From Caldilineaceae bacterium (GTDB taxonomy: Bacteria > Chloroflexota > Anaerolineae > Caldilineales > Caldilineaceae): DNA of 64,000 nt. Shown here in pieces: positions 20,442-27,508 of this stretch; position 1 is the stretch's first letter, and each line of letters begins with the position of its first letter. The translations under genes and the position numbers were made by a program. The notes under the pieces were generated by a model. The model saw nothing but the letters and a program-made list of their open reading frames with translations. It did not search any database and was not told the origin of the DNA. The stretch is from positions 55,958 through 119,957 of the forward strand of contig JACKBA010000021.1 of NCBI GenBank assembly GCA_020634815.1, in the 5' to 3' direction.

Positions 20442-21767
20442 ATGCGTGACGCTGCCGGTCGGAATCGGCTTCTGACCATATTCCTGGTTGTCTTTGTCGA
20501 TCTATTGGGCTTCAGCCTGATCCTGCCGCTGTTGCCCTACTATGCCGAAGAGTACGGCGCCAGTGAAATCACCATCGGCCTGTTGACGGCGTCCTATGCC
20601 GCTGCCCAGCTCATCGGCGCGCCTATCCTGGGCCGTCTCTCCGACCAATATGGACGCCGCCCGGTGCTGCTCGTCAGCATTGCCGGCACCGCACTGGGCT
20701 TCTTGCTGCTTGGTCTGGCTGAGGTCCTTGGCAGGTCAGTCGGGGTGGCACTCTTTGGCGCCAACATGGCTGCCATCAATATGCTGGTCATCACGCTGCT
20801 CTTTGTCAGCCGCATTCTCGACGGGCTGACCGGCGGTAATATCAGCGTGGCCCAGGCCTACATTTCCGACGTGACGCCGCCGCAGGATCGCTCCAAGGCA
20901 TTCGGTTTGATCGGCGCAGCCTTTGGCCTGGGCTTCATCATCGGGCCAGTCGTCGGCGGCGTCCTCGGCGAACGCTTCGGTTACGCCGTGCCCGCTTTCG
21001 TCGCCATGGCGATCGCCACGATCAACCTGGTGGCCGTCTATCTCTTCCTGCCCGAATCAGTGACGCCGGAGCAGCGCGCCGAGATGACGCACCGCCCGCG
21101 ACCAGCCTTCAGCTTTGCCTCGCTCTGGACGGCATTGCAGCGACCGCGCGTTGGCCCGCTCTTTCACATCCGCTTTTTCTTTGGCATGGCCTTCTCCATG
21201 TTCCAGTCGATCTTTGCGCTCTACGCGGCGGGCTATCCGCTCAACCTCAGCGTCGAACAGACGGGGCTGGTGCTCGGTTACGTCGGCGTGCTGTCGGTCA
21301 TTGTGCAGGGCTTTGCCATCGGCCGGCTGGCGAAACGCTATTCCGACAAGCAGTTGATGCTCGTCTCGTCGCTACTCATGGCCGGTTCGCTGCTCCTGTG
21401 GGGCTTCGTGCCCAACGTGTGGACGCTGCTGATCATCATGGCGCCGCTGGCCTTTGGCGGTGGCGTGCTCAACACGGTCATCAACAGCGCGCTGAGCAAG
21501 GCCGTCTACCCGGAAGAGATCGGCGGTACGTTGGGTATCTCCGCCTCGCTGGAGAGCCTGACCCGCGTGATTGCGCCTGCGCTGGGCGGCGTTCTGCTCG
21601 CGGCAGCGCGACCGTGGGGTCCGGCCATTTTCACCAGCGTGATCATGGTCTGGGTGGCTTCCTTTATCTGGCGGCGCCTCTTTGTCAACCCGGACCCGCC
21701 GCTGGAGCCGCGTGCTTCGGGGCGCGATCAGGGATACGCGCCGGCCGGACCTGTGTCGGCACATTGA
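20442..21767 (+). CDS. MFS exporter, TetA/DHA1-like
   Basis: A 441-residue, 12-helix transporter. Motif A between helices 2 and 3 reads GRLSDQYGRRPVLL, and the opening FVDLLGFSLILPLLPYY is typical of tetracycline-type and related drug:H+ antiporters. A cytoplasmic loop (LPESVTPEQRAEMTHRPRP) divides the two halves. The substrate cannot be inferred from sequence. It is downstream of the TetR gene, and a drug- or metabolite-induced efflux unit is the likely role. Confidence 0.9.
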   Translation: MRDAAGRNRLLTIFLVVFVDLLGFSLILPLLPYYAEEYGASEITIGLLTASYAAAQLIGAPILGRLSDQYGRRPVLLVSIAGTALGFLLLGLAEVLGRSVGVALFGANMAAINMLVITLLFVSRILDGLTGGNISVAQAYISDVTPPQDRSKAFGLIGAAFGLGFIIGPVVGGVLGERFGYAVPAFVAMAIATINLVAVYLFLPESVTPEQRAEMTHRPRPAFSFASLWTALQRPRVGPLFHIRFFFGMAFSMFQSIFALYAAGYPLNLSVEQTGLVLGYVGVLSVIVQGFAIGRLAKRYSDKQLMLVSSLLMAGSLLLWGFVPNVWTLLIIMAPLAFGGGVLNTVINSALSKAVYPEEIGGTLGISASLESLTRVIAPALGGVLLAAARPWGPAIFTSVIMVWVASFIWRRLFVNPDPPLEPRASGRDQGYAPAGPVSAH

Positions 21768-21826
21768 TGTTAGGAACAATCAGGGCGGAATAACGCCCGT
21801 GCGTGGAAGTTAAGAATAAACGATGC

Positions 21827-21851
21827 CTGGTTACTACAGGGGCAACCAGGT
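21827..21851 (+). other. hairpin between MFS and HlyD genes
   Basis: CCTGGTT and AACCAGG pair across 11 bases in the 117-base gap before the HlyD gene; a smaller GGGCG/CGCCC pair precedes it. No T-run follows. It could be a processing or attenuation element. Confidence 0.35.
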
Positions 21852-21884
21852 GCAGAAGTGAGTTAATGAAAAGGTGACAGAACG

Positions 21885-23216
21885 ATGAAACGCTTCATGA
21901 TGGTGCTGTTGTTTGTGGTTGTGTTGGCGGGCGCAGGTTATGCCGCGTACGCAATGGGCTATCTGCCGGCCGAGTTGACCAGCGTCATTGCTGCGCCGGC
22001 CGAGCAGGATACCAAGGCCGAGGCCGAAGTCGCTCCGGTTGAAGAGGTGCTGCCGCGCGTCCTGGCCGATGCCAAGGTCGTGCCGGTGCTGCGCTCCGAC
22101 CTGGCCATGGCTGCCAGCGGTCTCGTGCAGGAAGTGATGGTCAAGGAGGGCGATCGCGTCGAGGCCGGCGACCTGCTGGTCAAGCTCGACGATGCCCAGC
22201 AGCGCGTCGCCGTGGCACAGGCCCAGGCCAACCTGGCCCGCGCCCAGGCCAACCTGGACAAGATCAAGGCCGGCGCCCGTGTCGAAAACATTGCCGTTGC
22301 CCAGGCTGCGGTGGAAGCTGCCCAGGCCAACTACGACAAGCTCGTCAACGCCGCAGCGCCGGGCAACGTGGCGTCAGCCCAGGCGGCCGTCTCCAAGGCC
22401 CAGGCCGAGTATAGCCGGGTCGTGCAGGGACCGTCGGAAGAGACGATTATCTCGGCCCGCGCCAATCTCGAGTCGGCCAAGGCCCAGCTTGACCAGGCGC
22501 GCTCGGCCTACAACCGCATCCGCGACCTAAGCGATGCCGGCATGCGCCCCGAATCGCTGGCCATGCAGCAGGCGACCATCGCCTACGAAGCTGCCCAGGC
22601 GCGCTACGACGACGTGATGAACGGCGCCACCGCCGCCGACATCGCCAGCGCCGGTGCATCGGTGCGCCAGGCGCAGGTCCAGCTCGAGACGGTGCAGAAC
22701 AGCATGCCCTCCGACATGGCAGTGGCCGAGGCGTCCGTCAACCAGGCCAAGGCGCAACTGGACGAACTGATGGCCGGCGCGCGCAGTGAGGACATCGCGG
22801 CCGCCGAGGCCGACGTCGCGGCCGCCACCGCCGCACTGCAGCAGGCGCTGGTCGGTCTGCGCAACACCGAGCTGCGGGCGCCCTTTACCGGCGTCGTCGC
22901 GACGCTCAACGCCGCGGTTGGTGAACAGGTTTCACCTGGCGCCCCGGTTGCGCAGTTGGCCGACGTCACTGCCTGGGAGATCGAAACCTCCGACCTTACC
23001 GAGTTGGATGTGGTGGGCGTGACCGAAGGCGCCAAGGTGGAACTCACCTTTGATGCGCTGCCCGACCTGACCCTGGGCGGCACCGTCAGCCGCATCCGGC
23101 CCATCGGCCAGGACAACCGCGGCGACACGGTCTACACCGTCGTCGTCGTCCCGGGCAGCCAGGACAACCGCCTGCTGTGGAACATGACCGCCGTCGTGGA
23201 TTTCGGAGTCAAGTAA
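21885..23216 (+). CDS. HlyD-type periplasmic adaptor (membrane fusion protein)
   Basis: A 443-residue adaptor with one N-terminal membrane helix (FMMVLLFVVVLAGAGYAAYA). It has a split biotinyl-lipoyl domain (VQEVMVKEGDRVEAGDLLVKL, closing at LRAPFTGVVATLNAAVGEQV) enclosing a very long coiled coil of Ala/Gln-rich repeats. A beta-barrel C-terminal part follows (VELTFDALPDLTLGGTVSRI). AAGGTGA precedes the ATG. The permease gene begins 3 bases after its stop, so this adaptor works with that ABC exporter. The architecture resembles DevB/MacA. How it is used in a probably monoderm or atypical envelope is open. Confidence 0.9.
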   Translation: MKRFMMVLLFVVVLAGAGYAAYAMGYLPAELTSVIAAPAEQDTKAEAEVAPVEEVLPRVLADAKVVPVLRSDLAMAASGLVQEVMVKEGDRVEAGDLLVKLDDAQQRVAVAQAQANLARAQANLDKIKAGARVENIAVAQAAVEAAQANYDKLVNAAAPGNVASAQAAVSKAQAEYSRVVQGPSEETIISARANLESAKAQLDQARSAYNRIRDLSDAGMRPESLAMQQATIAYEAAQARYDDVMNGATAADIASAGASVRQAQVQLETVQNSMPSDMAVAEASVNQAKAQLDELMAGARSEDIAAAEADVAAATAALQQALVGLRNTELRAPFTGVVATLNAAVGEQVSPGAPVAQLADVTAWEIETSDLTELDVVGVTEGAKVELTFDALPDLTLGGTVSRIRPIGQDNRGDTVYTVVVVPGSQDNRLLWNMTAVVDFGVK

Positions 23217-23219
23217 ACC

Positions 23220-24374
23220 ATGTCTTTCTACCTGGCCCTCAAGGAAGTCTGGCGCAACAAAGGCCGCTTCCTGCTGATAGCGGCGGTGGTGTCGTTGATC
23301 ACGGTGCTCGTGCTCTTCATCGCCGCCCTGTCAGAAGGGTTGGCCTCTGCCAACCGTGAATACATCGAGAAGCTGAACGGCGAGCTGATCGTCTTTCAGG
23401 AAGGCGTTCAGCTCTCGACGACGGCCAGCCGCATCGGCCGCTCGCGCATCGCCGAGTTGCGCCGCGTGGACGGTGTCGCGGAGGTCGGGCAGGTGGGCTT
23501 TGCGTCGGCCAAGCTGGTTCCGGCCAGCGGTGATGGTGAGTTCGACGTCTCGCTCATCGGCATCGAGCCTGGCCTGCCCGGCGAGCCTGCCGTCTTTGAG
23601 GGCCAGCAATTGGAGCGTTCGCGTTCCAACAACGTCATCGTCGACGAGGGCGTCATCGCCCGCATCGGCGCCAAGGTCGGCGACACGATCCGGCTCAAGG
23701 TGACGCAGGGCACGGACGAAGAGTTCTACGATCTGACGGTGGTCGGCCTGACCGATCGGCGCCAGTACTTCTTCCAGCCTGCCGTCTTTGCCCCGCTGCT
23801 CACTTGGGACAAGATTCGCCCGCAGGGCGCCGATGGCCAACCCGCCGGCGAGCTGGTCTCCAACATCGCCGTAGCCAGGCTGACCGATCCGTCAAACCTA
23901 GAGGCCATGGCTGACAAGATCGAGCAGGATGTAGACAAGGTCGAAGTGGTCGACCGCCAGACGGCGTGGGAGGCAATTCCCGGCTATGCCGCGCAGCAGA
24001 GCACGCTGAGCACGCAGCAGTTCTTCACCTTCTTCATCGGCGTGCTCGTCGTCGGCGGCTTCTTTCAGATCCAGACGCTGCAAAAGGTCGCCCAGATCGG
24101 CATGCTCAAGGCTATCGGCCTGTCGAACTGGACCGTGGGCTGGACGGCCATTGTCCAGATCGTCACCGTCAACGCCATCGGCGTGTTGATCGGCGCGGCC
24201 GGGACGCTGGCGCTCACCGCCAACTTCCCGGTGACCGTGCCCATCATGCTGACGGGGCCGACGGCGCTGGCTTCGGTGCTGGCGCTGCTGGCCATCGGCC
24301 CGCTCGGCGGCATCGTCTCGGTCTTCGTGCTGTTGCGTATCGAACCGCTGCGCGCGCTTGGCATGGCGCAGTAA
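23220..24374 (+). CDS. ABC exporter permease, DevC/FtsX (MacB-like) family
   Basis: A 384-residue permease with the four-helix FtsX/MacB plan. One helix lies near the N-terminus (FLLIAAVVSLITVLVLFIAAL), a large extracytoplasmic domain follows (about residues 45-260), and three C-terminal helices close it (FFIGVLVVGGFFQIQ, IVQIVTVNAIGVLIGAAG, LGGIVSVFVLLRIEPL). The KAIGLSNW loop is the typical coupling segment. It is located between its adaptor and ATPase genes. Confidence 0.92.
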   Translation: MSFYLALKEVWRNKGRFLLIAAVVSLITVLVLFIAALSEGLASANREYIEKLNGELIVFQEGVQLSTTASRIGRSRIAELRRVDGVAEVGQVGFASAKLVPASGDGEFDVSLIGIEPGLPGEPAVFEGQQLERSRSNNVIVDEGVIARIGAKVGDTIRLKVTQGTDEEFYDLTVVGLTDRRQYFFQPAVFAPLLTWDKIRPQGADGQPAGELVSNIAVARLTDPSNLEAMADKIEQDVDKVEVVDRQTAWEAIPGYAAQQSTLSTQQFFTFFIGVLVVGGFFQIQTLQKVAQIGMLKAIGLSNWTVGWTAIVQIVTVNAIGVLIGAAGTLALTANFPVTVPIMLTGPTALASVLALLAIGPLGGIVSVFVLLRIEPLRALGMAQ

Positions 24375-24450
24375 ATGGGAATGAGCGATGCGGGACATGT
24401 GGCAGAGAGCTTTGCTCCTCGCCCCTCGCGACTCGCCCCTGGAGATTTTC

Positions 24451-25248
24451 ATGATTGCACTCGAAGCAATTAACGTCACCAAAATCTATGGCACCGGCGT
24501 CAACGCGGTGACCGCCGTCAACGATGTCTCGCTCAGCGTGAATCGCGGCGAGTTCATCGGGCTGGTGGGACCTAGCGGGTCGGGCAAGACGACCATGCTG
24601 GCCATGCTCGCCGGCCTGCTTTCGCCCAGCGACGGGCAGATCATGATCGCCGGCAAAGATATCGGCCGCATGAAAGAAGGCAAGCGTACCAAGTTTCGCG
24701 GCAAGTACATCGGCTTTGCGTTTCAAGCCAACAACCTGGTGCCCTTTCTCACGGCGCAGGAGAATGTGGAGCTTCTGTTGCGCCTCAACGGCAAGTACAA
24801 CCGCCAGGGGCGCCAACGTACGCTCGATCTGCTCACGCGGCTGGGGTTGGGCGAGCGGCTGCGCAACCGCCCCGGCCAGCTCTCCGGCGGCCAGCAGCAG
24901 CGTGTCGCCATCGCGCGCGCGCTCATCCACGAGCCGGAGGTGGTGCTTGCCGACGAGCCGACCGCCAGCCTCGACACCGAGCGCGCCCACCAGGTGGTGC
25001 AGACCTTCGCCGAACTGATTCACGAGCAAAACCGCGCCGGCGTTATGGTCACGCACGACCTGCGCATGTGCAAGTACACCGACCGCGTCATCCAGATGGT
25101 GGACGGGCGCATCAGCCGCGTCATCGCCGATCGCGCCGAGATTCTGCGCCTGGCCGGGGCCGCCGATGCCATGGATGGCCACCCCGTACCGACCAACGGC
25201 AAGCCGGTTCTGGCCGGCGACCCCATTGCAGCGGTGCACGGAATCTAG
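24451..25248 (+). CDS. ABC exporter ATPase, MacB/LolD/DevA family
   Basis: A 265-residue ATPase that powers the FtsX-like permease upstream. Walker A GPSGSGKTTMLAML, a Q-loop in FQANNLVPF, signature LSGGQQQRVAIARAL, Walker B VVLADEPTASLD and the H-loop VMVTHD are all intact. The ATG at 24451 follows GGAGATTTTC; the frame is open 21 codons further upstream without similarity. The thioredoxin-fold gene begins 2 bases after the stop. Confidence 0.93.
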   Translation: MIALEAINVTKIYGTGVNAVTAVNDVSLSVNRGEFIGLVGPSGSGKTTMLAMLAGLLSPSDGQIMIAGKDIGRMKEGKRTKFRGKYIGFAFQANNLVPFLTAQENVELLLRLNGKYNRQGRQRTLDLLTRLGLGERLRNRPGQLSGGQQQRVAIARALIHEPEVVLADEPTASLDTERAHQVVQTFAELIHEQNRAGVMVTHDLRMCKYTDRVIQMVDGRISRVIADRAEILRLAGAADAMDGHPVPTNGKPVLAGDPIAAVHGI

Positions 25249-25250
25249 CC

Positions 25251-25727
25251 ATGGCGACCTTTCCTACCGTCAAGGGATCGAACCTGGAAGGGCAGCGTTT
25301 CACCCTGCCGCGCGATCTCGCCGGCGAGTTGAACCTGCTCTTCATTCCCTTTCAGCGCTGGCACCAGGATTGGGTCGACTCGTGGATCCCGACCGCACAG
25401 CAACTGGCGGCAACCTACCCTGGCTTGCGCTATTACGAACTGCCCACGCTGCCGCAGATGAACCCCTTTGCGCGCATGAGCATTGACTTCGGCATGAAGA
25501 TGGGAATTCCCGATCGCGCCGCACGCGAAGCCACCATCACGCTCTACATTGACAAGGATCGCTATCGCAGCGCGCTGGAGATCCCGTCCGAGGAGAGTAT
25601 CACCCTGCTGCTGGTGGAACCATCGGGCAAGATTCTCTGGCGCGCCGAGGGCCCATATGCGCAGGATACAGCACGGCAGCTTGGCGCCGTAATCCAACTC
25701 TACTTTGCCCCGTCCGCCTCTGCGTAA
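25251..25727 (+). CDS. Thioredoxin-fold protein lacking CxxC (ATP10-like)
   Basis: A 158-residue cytoplasmic protein with a thioredoxin-like outline (NLLFIPFQRWHQDWVDSWIP, LRYYELPTLP, GIPDRAAREATITLYIDK, ITLLLVEPSGKILWRAEGP). No cysteine pair is present at the active-site position, so redox catalysis is unlikely. The pattern resembles the ATP10-like or AhpC-like group of binding proteins. It begins 2 bases after the ABC ATPase gene and so is probably translationally coupled to it. Its role in the exporter is unknown. Confidence 0.7.
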   Translation: MATFPTVKGSNLEGQRFTLPRDLAGELNLLFIPFQRWHQDWVDSWIPTAQQLAATYPGLRYYELPTLPQMNPFARMSIDFGMKMGIPDRAAREATITLYIDKDRYRSALEIPSEESITLLLVEPSGKILWRAEGPYAQDTARQLGAVIQLYFAPSASA

Positions 25728-25862
25728 CCTTCAGCCGGTGTTATCTCCATACTTTGCCTGCTCGTCAATCACCCAAATACGGCCAAAGCTGGTACAATAG
25801 GTGCGGTCCGGCCGGCTCCGGCTGGGAGCGAACCGGCGCACAAGAGGGTGATGGAAGAAACG

Positions 25863-27239
25863 ATGAGACGTTGGTATATCCCGCTGGCGGCGTTGTTGGC
25901 TGCGCTTGGTATTGCCTACGGCGCGTACGCGCTGGGCTACTGGCCTGCCGAATTCGTGCAGGTACTGGCTTCGCCGCGCCTGAACGCCAACGACAGCCAC
26001 AACGACGCGCTGGCAGTCTCGTCGCCCGTACGTCGTATCCGGGCGGAAGCGCGCGTCGTGCCGGCGCGCTGGGCCCAGCTCAGCATGGCGCTCGACGGCA
26101 CCGTGCAGCAAGTGCTCGTGCGCGAGGGAGACACAGTCGAGGCCGGTCAATTGCTCGTCAAGCTCAAGGATACGCGGCAGCGCGTGCTCGTGTCGCAGGC
26201 GCAGGCCGAACTCGATCGCGCCCAGGCGGCGCTCAAGCTGGCCCAGGCCGCGCCCCAGCCTGAACTCATCGCCGAACTGGAGGCCGCGCTGGCGGCTGCC
26301 CAGGCAAACTACAGCAAGCTGGCCGATGGGTTGCTGCCCGGCGCCATCACCGAGGCAGAGGAAGCGCTGGCGCAGGCGCAGGCCGACTATGCCTTCCTCA
26401 CCCAGGCGGCCAGCCCGCAGTTGCTGGCCGAGGCGACGACCGAACTCAACCTGGCGCAGGCAAAGTTGACCGAGGCGGAGACTGAGTACGCCGCCGTCAG
26501 CGGCCGCGCCGATGCGGCTTCCCTGCCCGAAGCGTTTGCCCTGCAAAAAGCTACGGCCGAATTCAACGCCGCCCAGGCAAAGATCGATCTGTTGCAAGGG
26601 GGCGCTACGCCGGCCCAACGCGCCGGCGCCGCCGCGGCTGTGCGCCAGGCCCAGGCCCGCGTCGATGCGCTGAAGAATGCGCTGCCCGGCGAACTGGCCG
26701 AGGCTGCCGCCGTGGTGCAGCAAGTTCAAGCGCAGCTCGACCTGGCGCGCGCCGGCGTGCGCAGCGAAGAGGTGGACGTCGCGCAGGCGGAGGTCAACGT
26801 CGCCCTGGCCGGCTTGCAGGAGGCCATGGTTGCGCTCTCCGAGAGCGAGTTGCGTGCGCCCTTTGCCGGCACGGTCACGGCGCTCAATATTGGCGCCGGC
26901 GAGCAGGTCGCGGCGGGTGCCCCGTTGCTGCAACTGGCCGACACCACCTTGTGGCAGGTGGAAACGCTCGATCTGACCGAGATGGATGTAGTCGGGATTC
27001 TGCCCGGCGAAGAGGTCTCCGTCACGTTCGATGCGCTGCCCGACCTGGCGCTTGCCGGCACCGTGGCGCATGTCCGTCCTGTCGGCGAGAACAGCCGCAC
27101 GGCCACGCTCTATGATTCCGGCGCACCGGAGGACGTGCTCACCGGCGACGTCGTCTACAAAGTCGTGATCACCCCAGACCAGCAGGACGCACGTCTCATG
27201 TGGAACATGTCCTCGCTCGTCGATTTTGGCGAACGATAG
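25863..27239 (+). CDS. Second HlyD-type adaptor
   Basis: A 458-residue paralogue of the adaptor at 21.9 kb, sharing the same plan. It has one N-terminal helix (YIPLAALLAALGIAYGAYALG), lipoyl half-motifs (VQQVLVREGDTVEAGQLLVKL and LRAPFAGTVTALNIGAGEQV), a long Ala/Gln coiled coil, and a beta-barrel end with VTFDALPDLALAGTVAHVRP. The ending MWNMSSLVDFGE closely mirrors LWNMTAVVDFGV of the first copy. No permease or ATPase follows, so it may serve the same ABC exporter. The ATG at 25863 is one of two close candidates (25848). A terminator follows directly. Confidence 0.88.
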   Translation: MRRWYIPLAALLAALGIAYGAYALGYWPAEFVQVLASPRLNANDSHNDALAVSSPVRRIRAEARVVPARWAQLSMALDGTVQQVLVREGDTVEAGQLLVKLKDTRQRVLVSQAQAELDRAQAALKLAQAAPQPELIAELEAALAAAQANYSKLADGLLPGAITEAEEALAQAQADYAFLTQAASPQLLAEATTELNLAQAKLTEAETEYAAVSGRADAASLPEAFALQKATAEFNAAQAKIDLLQGGATPAQRAGAAAAVRQAQARVDALKNALPGELAEAAAVVQQVQAQLDLARAGVRSEEVDVAQAEVNVALAGLQEAMVALSESELRAPFAGTVTALNIGAGEQVAAGAPLLQLADTTLWQVETLDLTEMDVVGILPGEEVSVTFDALPDLALAGTVAHVRPVGENSRTATLYDSGAPEDVLTGDVVYKVVITPDQQDARLMWNMSSLVDFGER

Positions 27240-27270
27240 CCCGCTGGCAATCACATACATCGGATCGATC

Positions 27271-27300
27271 CTGCCGCCTCCAGGGGCGGCAGTTTTGTTT
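27271..27300 (+). terminator. terminator after the exporter operon
   Basis: CTGCCGCC and GGCGGCAG pair around a short loop and are followed by TTTTGTTT, 31 bases after the second HlyD stop. Confidence 0.85.
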
Positions 27301-27401
27301 GCTGGGCTCTCGTCGCGGCACGCGCTTACCGGTCGGCAGCCTTCATTGATCCCCCCTTCACAACGCGACTTCGCTCTGGCGCGTCCAGCCTGAAAACGCA
27401 C

Positions 27402-27437
27402 GAGGGGATCGGACTGCCCTCCGATCCCCTCATCTTT
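27402..27437 (-). terminator. bidirectional terminator after the repeat lipoprotein
   Basis: A 12-base-pair hairpin (GAGGGGATCGGA with TCCGATCCCCTC) between convergent genes. T-rich stretches are on both sides (ATCTTTT on plus, GTTTTC on minus). Confidence 0.75.
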
Positions 27438-27508
27438 TCATCCCCTCATCTTGTCACCCCCCCATCTTGTCAGAACGATGGAGGGTATTCAGCAGGCCAC
27501 GACGCGCG

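Noticed and set aside
27402..27480. CRISPR-like short repeats (CCCCTCATCTT)
   Set aside because: The repeats are adjacent, lack spacers of constant length and lie by a terminator.
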